Source: Leifsonia sp. EB41 (GTDB lineage Bacteria > Actinomycetota > Actinomycetes > Actinomycetales > Microbacteriaceae). From it: a stretch of 64,000 bases of DNA. The notes under the pieces are model-generated. The model made no database searches and was not told where the DNA came from. It was given only the letters and a program-made list of their open reading frames with translations. Positions 1-7,445 of this stretch are shown piece after piece. The DNA lies in contig NZ_JBGCCJ010000001.1 of the NCBI RefSeq assembly GCF_041262565.1, forward strand, positions 2,232,001-2,296,000, read 5' to 3'. Position 1 is the stretch's first letter, and each line of letters opens with the position of its first letter. The translations under genes and the position numbers were made by a program.

Positions 1-579
1 GAAGGGGGACATCTTCGCGACGTGCAGGATCTCGTCGGAGTAGGCGTTGCCGATTCCGGCGATCAGAGCCTGGTTGCGCAGCACACCCTTGATCTGCGCG
101 CGGCCCTGGCCGGCGAGGATGGCGGCGAACGCGTCCCGTGTGAACGCCGCGTCGAGCGGGTCGGGGCCGAGGCGGGCGACGCCGGGCACCTCCGCCGGGT
201 CGCGGACGATGGAGATGGCGAGGCTCTTCTTCGTGCCGGCCTCGGTGATGTCCAGGCCGGAGCCGCCGTCGAGCACCAGGCGTGCCGCCAGCGGACCCCT
301 GCTCGGGCGCCCGGTCGGCGGGGGCGGGGGAGTCTCACGCCAGCGGATCCAGCCGGCCCGCGCGAGATGGATGACGACATGGAGGTCGCCGGCCGCGATG
401 TCGAGGAACTTGCCGTGCCGGCTGACCCCGGTGATCGTCAGCCCTTTCAGGGCCTCGGGCGGGGGATCGAAGGTCTTCAGCGCGGAGAACGCGACGATGC
501 TCAGCCGGTCGATGACGCGACCGGTCAGCCGCTCGCCCAGGTCGGCGGCGAGGGCGGTGACTTCCGGCAGTTCGGGCAC
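1..579 (-). CDS. Fpg/Nei-family DNA glycosylase, C-terminus beyond window edge
   Basis: Reads from a GTG at 579 into the window edge, leaving 193 residues. The product starts MPELPEV; the proline after the initiator is the Schiff-base nucleophile of Fpg/Nei base-excision glycosylases, followed by the catalytic Glu. A lysine in RHGKFLDI (about residue 55) matches the conserved beta-hairpin Lys. The helix-two-turn-helix signature GIGNAYSDEILH lies near the edge. A second in-frame GTG sits directly upstream (582), but only the 579 start puts Pro at position 2. Family role: removal of oxidised purines and pyrimidines. Whether the C-terminal zinc finger is present cannot be seen, so Fpg versus an actinobacterial Nei/Fpg2 paralogue stays open. 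Confidence 0.9.
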   Translation of the reverse strand, partial: MPELPEVTALAADLGERLTGRVIDRLSIVAFSALKTFDPPPEALKGLTITGVSRHGKFLDIAAGDLHVVIHLARAGWIRWRETPPPPPTGRPSRGPLAARLVLDGGSGLDITEAGTKKSLAISIVRDPAEVPGVARLGPDPLDAAFTRDAFAAILAGQGRAQIKGVLRNQALIAGIGNAYSDEILHVAKMSPF

Positions 580-627
580 CACCCCATACTGCCGCTCTCC
601 ACCGGCGAGCGGCAGTAGGGTGACGGA

Positions 628-1065
628 ATGGACATCAGGGTCGCCGCCTACGGCGTCATCGTGGACGGGCCGCGCATCCTGCTCGCGCACTGGAACGAGG
701 GCGGCCGCTCCGGATGGACGCTGCCCGGCGGAGGGATCGAGCCCGGCGAGGACCCGCTCGACGCGGTCGTGCGCGAGATCGAGGAGGAGACCGGCTTCGA
801 GGCGCGGGCGGACGAGCTGCTCGGCATCGACTCGAAGATCGTCCCTGCCGAGGCGCGCTTCGTCCCGGAGGCTGGGCCGCTTCACGCGCTGCGCATCGTC
901 TATCGCGCGACCGTCACCGGCGGGAGCCTGAGGAACGAGCTGGACGGGACGACGGACGAGGCCGCCTGGTTCGCGCTCGCGAGCATCCCGAACCGGCGGG
1001 TCGACCTGGTCGACGTCGCGCTGCGCATGGCCGGTCTCGGCGACCTGGCCCGCCCGCAGCGCTGA
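628..1065 (+). CDS. Nudix hydrolase
   Basis: A 145-residue protein with a full Nudix box (GX5EX7REUXEEXGU) at about residues 37-59, seen as GGIEPGEDP...REIEEETGF. The family hydrolyses nucleoside diphosphates linked to another moiety; the substrate cannot be read from sequence. It is divergent from the glycosylase gene with only 48 bp between starts. A -10-like TAGGGT (615-620) lies 7 nt before the ATG and there is no clear Shine-Dalgarno, which suggests leaderless transcription. Proximity to a DNA glycosylase fits damaged-nucleotide clean-up, but that is inference. Confidence 0.88.
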   Translation: MDIRVAAYGVIVDGPRILLAHWNEGGRSGWTLPGGGIEPGEDPLDAVVREIEEETGFEARADELLGIDSKIVPAEARFVPEAGPLHALRIVYRATVTGGSLRNELDGTTDEAAWFALASIPNRRVDLVDVALRMAGLGDLARPQR

Positions 1066-1072
1066 ACGGCGG

Positions 1073-1276
1073 TCAGGCCACCCGGGTGACCGGACGCTGC
1101 TCGGACGGGATGATGATCCACATCGCGATGTAGGCGATGAACTGCGGGCCGGGCAGCAGCAGAGACAGCAGGAAGAGCAGCCGCACCGTCAGCGGCTTCA
1201 CACCGAAACGGTTGGCCAGTCCGGCGCAGACGCCGCCGAGGATGCGGCCGTCGAGGGGTCGTTGCAGAGTGTTCAT
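1073..1276 (-). CDS. PspC-domain small membrane protein
   Basis: A 67-residue protein. Residues 5-60 match the PspC domain: RPLDGRILGGVCAGLA near the N-terminus, then a hydrophobic segment at about 32-56 ending in IIIPSEQ. PspC-domain proteins sit in the cytoplasmic membrane and are tied to envelope-stress responses; short actinobacterial versions are usually of unknown role. The ATG at 1276 is preferred over an upstream start at 1312 because the domain begins right after it. It converges with the Nudix gene, 7 bp between stops. Confidence 0.8.
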   Translation of the reverse strand: MNTLQRPLDGRILGGVCAGLANRFGVKPLTVRLLFLLSLLLPGPQFIAYIAMWIIIPSEQRPVTRVA

Positions 1277-1366
1277 GCCTCCAGCCTCGCCGTCACGAGA
1301 CCGGAGCACCATCCGGGAAACCCCCGATTCGACCCTGGGGTGGACCGACGGCTGTACTACGAAGGA

Positions 1367-1921
1367 CTACTCCGTAGCGGGAGTCATCGGCTCCTCGTCG
1401 GCGACCCAGAGCTCGTCGTCCGCCCGGAAGGTCTGCCAGACGGCGTAGAGCAGCCCGGCAGCCGCGATGACCCCGAGGCCGACCGCGATGACCGTGCCGG
1501 CGCCGGGACCCGAGTTGCGGGAGGCCGCGGAGGCCTTCTTCGTGATCTCCTTGCGCGCCTTGGTGAAATCACCGGCGAAGGCGGCGCTGCGTGCGGCCCG
1601 CGCGTGGTCGACGACCGAGAGCGCGGTGCCGACGGCGGTGCCGACGGCCGGGATCACGTCGCCGACGAGGCGATCGCGTGCGACGCCCGCGTAACGGCCG
1701 GCCGAGTCCTTGGCCGACTGGGCCGCGGGACGGACGTACGAGTCGTAGCCCTCGCGCACTCGCGGCGCGAGCTCCTCACGGGAGTAGTGGGCAGCCTGCT
1801 TGCGGGCAGCGGCAGCCAGAGCGTTGGCGTTCGCGATCACTTCCTGCTGCTGCCCCCACAGCTCCTGCGCGTCACTCCGCAGACGGTCGAGCTCCTTCTG
1901 GCGCTTCCGTGTCAGGCTCAT
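1367..1921 (-). CDS. Conserved hypothetical protein with C-terminal membrane anchor
   Basis: 184 residues starting MSLTRKRQKELDRL, with GGAGG 6 nt upstream of the ATG (about 1928-1932). The first 130 residues are charged and alanine-rich, predicted helical, with basic N-terminal repeats. A single hydrophobic segment near residues 148-170 (VIAVGLGVIAAAGLLYAVW) is followed by an acidic tail. No catalytic motif is visible. I know similar proteins from Microbacteriaceae only as hypotheticals. The gene is divergent from ppiA with 124 bp between starts. A tail-anchored membrane protein is the most that can be said. Confidence 0.7.
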   Translation of the reverse strand: MSLTRKRQKELDRLRSDAQELWGQQQEVIANANALAAAARKQAAHYSREELAPRVREGYDSYVRPAAQSAKDSAGRYAGVARDRLVGDVIPAVGTAVGTALSVVDHARAARSAAFAGDFTKARKEITKKASAASRNSGPGAGTVIAVGLGVIAAAGLLYAVWQTFRADDELWVADEEPMTPATE

Positions 1922-2045
1922 TCTGGACCTCCATTGCGTCGGCTGGGCGAACTGACTCCATCTTGCCACCGAAAGCCCTGAGGATGGCCCGAGAGCCGAA
2001 GTGCGCTCCCGAAACCCAACTGGGCCCTGTGCAAGAATTAGTGGC

Positions 2046-2585
2046 ATGTCTAAGCACACCGCTGTCGCCACGCTCCACACTAACTACGGAGACATCAAGG
2101 TCAACCTCTTCGGCAACCACGCTCCGAAGACGGTCCGTAACTTCGTGGGCCTCGCGACCGGTGAGATCGAGTGGACGCACCCCGCCACCGGCGAGAAGAC
2201 GAACAAGCCGCTCTACGACGGCGTGGTCTTCCACCGCATCATCCCCGGCTTCATGATCCAGGGCGGCGACCCGCTCGGTCAGGGCATCGGCGGCCCGGGC
2301 TACCAGTTCGACGACGAGATCAACCCCGAGCTCGACTTCACCCAGCCGTACATCCTCGCGATGGCCAACGCCGGCATCCAGGGCGGCCGCGGAACGAACG
2401 GCTCGCAGTTCTTCATCACCGTCGCACCCACCACGTGGCTGCAGGGCAAGCACACGATCTTCGGCGAGATCGCGGACGACGCGTCCCGCAAGATCGTCGA
2501 CAAGCTCGCGGAGCTGCCGACCGACGCCCGTGACCGTCCCCTCGACGACGTCGTGATCGAGTCGGTCGAGATCGACCAGGCCTGA
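2046..2585 (+). CDS. ppiA: Cyclophilin-type peptidyl-prolyl cis-trans isomerase
   Basis: 179 residues covering one cyclophilin domain. Visible hallmarks are the catalytic segment FHRIIPGFMIQGGDP (about residues 61-75), the substrate-binding MANAGIQ...GSQFFIT, and W(LQG)KHTIFGE. It catalyses cis-trans isomerisation of Xaa-Pro bonds. No signal peptide is seen, so it is cytoplasmic. Start chosen at MSKHTAV; an AAGAAT -10-like hexamer (2033-2038) lies 7 nt before the ATG with no Shine-Dalgarno, consistent with a leaderless mRNA. Its position ahead of the crgA-pknB block matches Mycobacterium tuberculosis ppiA (Rv0009). Confidence 0.95.
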   Translation: MSKHTAVATLHTNYGDIKVNLFGNHAPKTVRNFVGLATGEIEWTHPATGEKTNKPLYDGVVFHRIIPGFMIQGGDPLGQGIGGPGYQFDDEINPELDFTQPYILAMANAGIQGGRGTNGSQFFITVAPTTWLQGKHTIFGEIADDASRKIVDKLAELPTDARDRPLDDVVIESVEIDQA

Positions 2586-2612
2586 GTTCTGCTGGAGGGC
2601 GGAGAGGGAACC

Positions 2613-3470
2613 ATGTCTCAGCCCGTCGACGCTCCGGCGACCGTCTGCTACCGGCACCCCGATCGCGTCAGCCATGTGCGCTGCCAGCGCTGCGGCCGGC
2701 CGATCTGCGGTGAGTGCCAGACTCCCGCCGCGGTGGGGGTGATCTGCCCGGAGTGCATGGCGCAGCAGCGCGCCACAGCACCGCGCACCCGCTCGCCGTG
2801 GGTGTCCCGGCTCACCGGGCCGGGCGCGCCGGTCGTCACGTACGCGATCATCGGCGTCTGCATCGTGGTGTTCATCCTGCAGAACCTGCCCGTGATCGGA
2901 AGTCAGGTCACGAACTCGCTGCTCTACGCCGGCGCCTACTCCTACCCGTCCGGCTCGCTGTCGCCGGCGCTCGGGTTCGAGCCGTGGCGGATGCTGACCT
3001 CGGTCTTCCTGCACGCGAACATCATCCACATCGCGCTCAACATGTACACGCTGTGGATCTTCGGGATGGCGCTGGAGCCCGTGCTCGGCCGGGCGCGCTT
3101 CCTCACCCTGTTCCTGATCAGCGGGTTCGCCGGGTCGCTCGGCGTGCTGCTGCTCTCCCCGGCCAACCAGCCGGTGATCGGCGCGTCCGGCGCGATCTTC
3201 GGCATGCTGGGCGCTTTCTTCATCATCCAGCGCCGGCTCGGCGGCAACGGGATGCAGATCCTCGTGCTGGTCGGCCTCAACCTGGCGATCGGCTTCCTGC
3301 CCGGCATGAACATCGCCTGGCAGGCGCACGTCGGCGGTCTGGTCGGCGGGGCCCTGGCCGGGCTGATCTACGTCGAGACGCGCATGCCGTCTCGCCGTCG
3401 CTGGCAGACACCGCTCATCGTGGTGCTCTGCGTGGTGCTCGTCGGCGCGAGCCTGCTGCATTTCGTCTGA
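2613..3470 (+). CDS. Rhomboid-family intramembrane serine protease with N-terminal zinc finger
   Basis: 285 residues. Residues 10-50 hold a B-box-like zinc-binding stretch (CYRHPD, CQRCGRPICGEC, CPEC). Residues 75-285 are a six/seven-helix rhomboid core with GASGAIFG carrying the nucleophilic Ser (about 191), a conserved His in HANIIHIALNMYTLW, and the catalytic His in AHVGGLVGG. Rhomboids cut transmembrane substrates within the membrane. The gene follows ppiA by 27 bp with GGAGGG upstream of the ATG (about 2593-2608), so it is probably in the same operon. The substrate is unknown. Confidence 0.92.
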   Translation: MSQPVDAPATVCYRHPDRVSHVRCQRCGRPICGECQTPAAVGVICPECMAQQRATAPRTRSPWVSRLTGPGAPVVTYAIIGVCIVVFILQNLPVIGSQVTNSLLYAGAYSYPSGSLSPALGFEPWRMLTSVFLHANIIHIALNMYTLWIFGMALEPVLGRARFLTLFLISGFAGSLGVLLLSPANQPVIGASGAIFGMLGAFFIIQRRLGGNGMQILVLVGLNLAIGFLPGMNIAWQAHVGGLVGGALAGLIYVETRMPSRRRWQTPLIVVLCVVLVGASLLHFV

Positions 3471-3480
3471 CGCCGGGCAC

Positions 3481-3623
3481 TTCCCCACAACGCGTGGATA
3501 AGTTATCCACAGCCTTATTAACAGTGGGGATAATTACACCGGTGTAACTCTCCACAGGCTTATTAACACTGGGGAGAAGCCGACTGCGGGGCTGTGGGCG
3601 GTGGGGAGAACTGCTGTGGATAA
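3481..3623. promoter_or_regulatory. Cluster of DnaA-box-like 9-mers in the rhomboid-crgA gap
   Basis: Two perfect TTATCCACA boxes lie at 3503-3511 (+) and 3615-3623 (-). Near matches: TTATCCACG at 3493-3501 (-), TTATCCCCA at 3525-3533 (-), TTCCCCACA at 3481-3489 (+), CTCTCCACA at 3548-3556 (+), and TTCTCCCCA at 3570-3578 and 3602-3610 (-). The stretch 3503-3570 is strikingly AT-rich for this genome. A perfect 14-bp palindrome, TTACACCGGTGTAA, sits at 3534-3547. The gap 3471-3648 holds no ORF. DnaA binding is inferred from the box sequence; dnaA and dnaN are not in the window, so this is not claimed to be oriC. Confidence 0.6.
3506..3578. repeat. Two imperfect 28-bp direct repeats flanking a palindrome
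   Basis: Copies at 3506-3533 and 3551-3578 differ at three of 28 positions. Each has a TCCACAG head, a CTTATTAACA core and a TGGGGA tail. They are offset by 45 bp, with the TTACACCGGTGTAA palindrome between them. The head and tail of each copy are themselves DnaA-box-like, in opposite orientations. Confidence 0.75.
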
Positions 3624-3648
3624 GTGGAGGACTGCGGCTGGAGCGAGG

Positions 3649-3909
3649 TCAGCGCCAGCGGGTGGTCATCAGGAAGCCGATGAAGGCGATCCCGAAGCCG
3701 ACCAGGATGTTCCACGCGCCGAGGGCGGGGATCGGGTACTGGTTCTGGCTGACGTAGAAGACGATGATCCAGATGAGCCCGAGCAGCATGAAGCCGAACA
3801 TGACGGGCTTGAACCAGACGGGGTTGGGGGCGTCCTCGCCGGTTGCGGCCGAGCTGCGCTCGGGACGGGCGGAGCGCTCGAGCTTGGTCTTGGACTTGGT
3901 GCGTGCCAT
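3649..3909 (-). CDS. crgA: Cell division protein CrgA
   Basis: 86 residues with a charged N-terminal tail of about 30, then NPVWFKPVMFGFMLLGLIWI and a second hydrophobic segment (residues 60-81) ending TTRWR. This two-helix hairpin is the CrgA family. CrgA helps assemble the actinobacterial divisome, contacting FtsZ, FtsQ and PBPs, and can delay septation. It acts in the cytoplasmic membrane. It is divergent from the sortase gene with 108 bp between starts. Position and length match Rv0011c. Confidence 0.93.
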   Translation of the reverse strand: MARTKSKTKLERSARPERSSAATGEDAPNPVWFKPVMFGFMLLGLIWIIVFYVSQNQYPIPALGAWNILVGFGIAFIGFLMTTRWR

Positions 3910-4017
3910 AGCACACAAGTGTAGCGGGAGCGGTCTGAACGTTCGTGGCGATGGAGGCGTGCAGTTCCCGGGAAACACCCGGTTTGGCGGGGCTGCGTCC
4001 CGCTTAGATTGTGTCAT

Positions 4018-4821
4018 ATGACCGACCCCGCAGAGCCAGAGCGCCATCGCGCCGGCTCGCGACGCGCGGCCCGGCCCCGCCGCACGCGCAGCGCGGGCGA
4101 GGTGGTCCTCACCGTCATCGGCGAGCTGCTCATCACGGCCGGAGTGCTGGTCGGCCTCTTCCTCGGCTGGCAGGTGTGGTGGAACAACCTCGTCCTGTCG
4201 GGTCAGCAGACCTCGGCGGCGCAAGAGCAGAGCAAGAAGTGGATCGACGACGCGATCAAGGCCCCGCGGCCCACGCCGACGGACCCGTCGTCTCCCGAGG
4301 CGGTCGATCCTCCCGTGATGGCGCAGCCCGGGGACTACGAGCCGTTCGCCGTCATCTACATCCCCCGCCTCGGGCCGGACTGGAAGCGCACGATCCGCGA
4401 GACGGTCGACGTCGACAAGGTGCTCAACAGCTACACCGCGGGCGTCGGCCACTATGCCGGCACGGCGATGCCGGGGGAGGTCGGCAACTTCGCCGTCGCG
4501 GGCCACGACTCGGGCTGGGGCAACACCTTCATCGACCTGTCCAAGCTGCACATCGGCGACCGCATCTACGTGCAGACCAAGGACGGCTGGTACACCTACC
4601 TCTTCCGCAACTTCGAGTACGTGCAACCCACGCAGGTGCAGGTGATCGCGTCGGTGCCGCACCATCCCGACGTGCAGCCCATCGACAGGCTCATGACGAT
4701 CACGACGTGCAACCCGCCGTTCCACGCGGGCGAGCGGCTGATCGCCTACAACGTCTATGCGGGCTACCAGCCGACACAGGACGTTCCGAATGAGATCCGC
4801 GCCGCGGTGACGGGAGGCTGA
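4018..4821 (+). CDS. Class E sortase
   Basis: 267 residues. A basic N-terminus precedes one TM segment (about residues 30-55, LTVIGELLITAGVLVGLFLGW), then an extracytoplasmic sortase domain. Catalytic elements seen: His in AVAGHDSGWG (about 160), Cys in MTITTCNPPF (about 236) and Arg in the following AGERL. Class E sortases of high-GC Gram-positives join LAXTG-type surface proteins to the wall. A TAGATT -10 (4005-4010) lies 7 nt before the ATG with TTGGCG upstream and no Shine-Dalgarno, so the transcript is probably leaderless. Confidence 0.9.
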   Translation: MTDPAEPERHRAGSRRAARPRRTRSAGEVVLTVIGELLITAGVLVGLFLGWQVWWNNLVLSGQQTSAAQEQSKKWIDDAIKAPRPTPTDPSSPEAVDPPVMAQPGDYEPFAVIYIPRLGPDWKRTIRETVDVDKVLNSYTAGVGHYAGTAMPGEVGNFAVAGHDSGWGNTFIDLSKLHIGDRIYVQTKDGWYTYLFRNFEYVQPTQVQVIASVPHHPDVQPIDRLMTITTCNPPFHAGERLIAYNVYAGYQPTQDVPNEIRAAVTGG

Positions 4822-4824
4822 ACC

Positions 4825-4983
4825 ATGTACGGAGCACTGTGGCGCATCCTCCCCGGGCCGGTCTGGCTGCGCATCGTCATCCTGGTGGTCCTGTTCGCGG
4901 TCGTGCTGTGGGCGCTGGTGACCTGGGTCTTCCCCTGGGTGGATTCGCTCCTCGGACCCCAGGAAGGTACCGTTGGGCCGTGA
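4825..4983 (+). CDS. Small single-pass membrane protein between sortase and pabA
   Basis: 52 residues, MYGALWRILPGPVWLR followed by one hydrophobic segment (about residues 15-38) and a short acidic tail. The ATG lies 3 nt after the sortase stop. Its TGA overlaps the pabA GTG in a GTGA junction, so translation of all three is probably coupled. No function is known to me. The tight fit between two conserved genes and the clean hydrophobic profile argue that it is real. Confidence 0.7.
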   Translation: MYGALWRILPGPVWLRIVILVVLFAVVLWALVTWVFPWVDSLLGPQEGTVGP

Positions 4984-5618
4984 CCCGCGTACTCGTCATC
5001 GACAACTACGACAGCTTCGTCTACACGCTCAACGGCTACCTGCGTGAGCTCGGCGCCGAGACCGAGGTCGTGCGCAACGACGACATCGCGATCGAGGACC
5101 TGCAGGCACGCGTGTCCGAGTTCGACGCGGTGCTGGTGTCGCCAGGGCCGGGCAAGCCGGCCGACGCCGGGGTGTCCATCCCGGTCGTCGAGCTCGCGCT
5201 GAAGGCCGGGATGCCGCTGCTCGGGGTCTGCCTCGGCCACCAGGCGATCGCTGAGGCGTTCGGCGGCGTGGTGACCAACGCCGAGGAGCTGATGCACGGC
5301 AAGACCTCGCAGGTCGAGCACGACGACAGCCTGCTGTTCGACGGCGTGCCTCAGCCGTTCACGGCGACGCGCTACCACTCGCTGGCGGTCGTGGACGGTA
5401 CCCTCCCCGATGAGCTCGTGGTCACGGCGCGCACGGCCGGCGGCGTCATCATGGCGCTGCAGCACACGACCGCGCCCATCTACGGTGTGCAGTTCCACCC
5501 GGAGTCGGTGCTCACCGAGGGCGGCTACCGGATGCTCGGCAACTGGCTCGAGAAGTGCGGTCTCGCCGGCGCCGCGGAGGCGTCCCGTTCGCTCAACCCG
5601 CTCGTGAAGCTGGGCTGA
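4980..5618 (+). CDS. pabA: Anthranilate/aminodeoxychorismate synthase glutamine amidotransferase subunit
   Basis: 212 residues from a GTG at 4980 with AGGAAGG at 4961-4967. A class I glutamine amidotransferase: the catalytic Cys sits in GVCLGHQAI (about residue 81), and the His-Glu pair is in QFHPESVL (about 172). The N-terminus reads VLVIDNYDSFVY, typical of TrpG/PabA. It supplies ammonia to chorismate for anthranilate or 4-amino-4-deoxychorismate; no large subunit is nearby, so folate versus tryptophan use is undecided. This is the trpG/pabA gene found next to pknB across Actinobacteria (Rv0013). Confidence 0.92.
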   Translation: MTRVLVIDNYDSFVYTLNGYLRELGAETEVVRNDDIAIEDLQARVSEFDAVLVSPGPGKPADAGVSIPVVELALKAGMPLLGVCLGHQAIAEAFGGVVTNAEELMHGKTSQVEHDDSLLFDGVPQPFTATRYHSLAVVDGTLPDELVVTARTAGGVIMALQHTTAPIYGVQFHPESVLTEGGYRMLGNWLEKCGLAGAAEASRSLNPLVKLG

Positions 5619-5636
5619 GCCGAGCCTCCCGGTCGG

Positions 5637-7331
5637 TCAGCCCGAGCAGTAGGTGAGGCCGACAGTGCTCCCCTGGGGCACGTCGCCCGGCGCGACCGTC
5701 TGCGTGTGCACCAGCGGCGCGCCGGCGTTCTGCTTGCACGTGGTGTCGGCCTTCGGATCGGCTGTCAGCCCGAGCTGCTGGAGCAGTGAGGTCGCAGCGG
5801 GCAGGGATTGGCCGGTGAGGTCGGTCAGCGTGACCTTGCCGCTGGAGACCGTGAGACCGATCGCGTCGCCTTCGTGCGCGTTGCTGCCGGCGGCGGGCGA
5901 GGTCTGGATGACGACGTTGGCAGGCACCGTCGGCGAGTTCTGCGTCGTGACCGGGCCGAGGGTGAGCCCTGCCGTCGTCAGCGCCTGTTTCGCGGCGTCC
6001 TGCGTCATGTTGGTGAGGTCGGGGACGGCCACGGACTTCTTGCCCGTCGACACGAAGACGTTGATGGTGTCGCCGGTGGCCACGACGATCCCGGCGGCGG
6101 GATCGGTGCGGATGACCTGACCATTGCCGTAAGTCGAGCTGGCCTCCGTGGACTGCGTCCACTTGAGCTTGAGGTCCTCGAGCTGCTTCGTCGCTTTGTC
6201 GAGCGTCTGGCCGGACAGGTTGGGGACCTCGCGGGAGGTGTCCGGCATGGTCGTGCCCGGTGCGATCCGCAGCACCCAGGCGAGGACGGCGACGATCACG
6301 ACCGCCATCACCGCGATGCCGGCCCAGATCCAGATGACCGGTGGGCGGCGCTGCGTGCGGACCATCGTCTGGTCCTCCGCGAGCTGACGGAACGCGGCCT
6401 CCGGGCCCGAGACCGAGCTCGGCGGCGCCCCGAAGAGCGTCTCGGAGAACTCGTCGGGATGCTTGTGGACGGGCACGCGCCCGGCAGCGGCCTCCTCCAG
6501 GTCGTGACGGAAGTCGGCGACGGTCTGGTAGCGCTCGAAGCGGTCCTTGGTGAGGGCATGGGCGACCACGGTGTCCATCGCCGGGGAGACCTTGGGGTTC
6601 ACGGTGCTCGGCGCGACGGCCGTCTCGCTGACGTGCTGGTAGGCGACCGCGACCGGGGTGTCGCCGCGGAACGGCGGCCGGCCGGTCAGCATCTCGAACA
6701 GGACGACGCCGGTCGAGTAGAGGTCGGTGCGAGCGTCGACCGTCTCGCCCTTGGCCTGCTCGGGCGAGAAGTAGCTGGCGGTGCCGAGCACCGCGGTCGT
6801 CTGCGCGACCGTGGCGGAGGAGTCGCTGATGGCGCGGGCGATGCCGAAGTCCATCACCTTGACCTGGCCGGTCGTCGTGATCATGACGTTGCCCGGCTTG
6901 ATGTCACGGTGCACCACGCCCGCGCGGTGCGAGTACTCGAGGGCCGTCAGGATTCCCTCGGTGATCCGGACCGCCTCGGCGACCTCCAGCGGGCCGCGCT
7001 TGATGAGATCTTTCAGAAGAACGCCGTCGACGTACTCCATCACGATGAAGGGGAGCTGCGCCTCGTGACCGTTCGGCTCGCGGACGGTCTCCTCGCCCGC
7101 GTCGAACACGCGCACGATGGTCGGGTGCGTCATCCGCGCCGCGGCCTGGGCCTCCTGACGGAAGCGCGTGCGGAACGCCGGATCGGTCGCCAGGGACGGC
7201 TTGAGCAGCTTGATGGCGACCGTGCGGCCCAGCCGGGTGTCCGTCCCGCGGTGCACGTCGGACATGCCGCCGCGACCGACGAGCTCGCCCACCTGATATC
7301 GGCCTGCGAGCAGGCGGCTATCTGGGCTCAA
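5637..7331 (-). CDS. pknB: Serine/threonine protein kinase with PASTA domains (PknB)
   Basis: 564 residues. Kinase domain about 12-280: glycine loop VGRGGMSDV, Lys41 in VAIK, catalytic HRDIKPGN at 141-148, DFG at 161-163 and a Thr-rich activation loop. One TM at about 331-354, then three extracytoplasmic PASTA repeats (from about 369, 436 and 507), which bind muropeptides in this family. It is a TTG start with AAGGAG 7 nt upstream. It is separated from pknA by 114 bp containing a possible TACACT -10 (7376-7371) and a GC hairpin (7396-7410), so it may have its own promoter. It senses wall precursors and controls growth and division. Confidence 0.95.
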   Translation of the reverse strand: MSPDSRLLAGRYQVGELVGRGGMSDVHRGTDTRLGRTVAIKLLKPSLATDPAFRTRFRQEAQAAARMTHPTIVRVFDAGEETVREPNGHEAQLPFIVMEYVDGVLLKDLIKRGPLEVAEAVRITEGILTALEYSHRAGVVHRDIKPGNVMITTTGQVKVMDFGIARAISDSSATVAQTTAVLGTASYFSPEQAKGETVDARTDLYSTGVVLFEMLTGRPPFRGDTPVAVAYQHVSETAVAPSTVNPKVSPAMDTVVAHALTKDRFERYQTVADFRHDLEEAAAGRVPVHKHPDEFSETLFGAPPSSVSGPEAAFRQLAEDQTMVRTQRRPPVIWIWAGIAVMAVVIVAVLAWVLRIAPGTTMPDTSREVPNLSGQTLDKATKQLEDLKLKWTQSTEASSTYGNGQVIRTDPAAGIVVATGDTINVFVSTGKKSVAVPDLTNMTQDAAKQALTTAGLTLGPVTTQNSPTVPANVVIQTSPAAGSNAHEGDAIGLTVSSGKVTLTDLTGQSLPAATSLLQQLGLTADPKADTTCKQNAGAPLVHTQTVAPGDVPQGSTVGLTYCSG

Positions 7332-7445
7332 GACGGGCTCCTTTTCGGGTGGTGGCTGGTGGCTCCGGATAGTGTAGCGGGCCGACTCTGGATGTCTCCC
7401 CCGGGTGGGGGCAGACCGGTCGTCGTCAGCGCGGCGCGGCTCCCA

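Noticed and set aside
3471-3648. Calling the DnaA-box cluster the replication origin
   Set aside because: dnaA and dnaN are not in the window, and no skew or marker data can be computed here; kept as a DnaA-binding candidate only.
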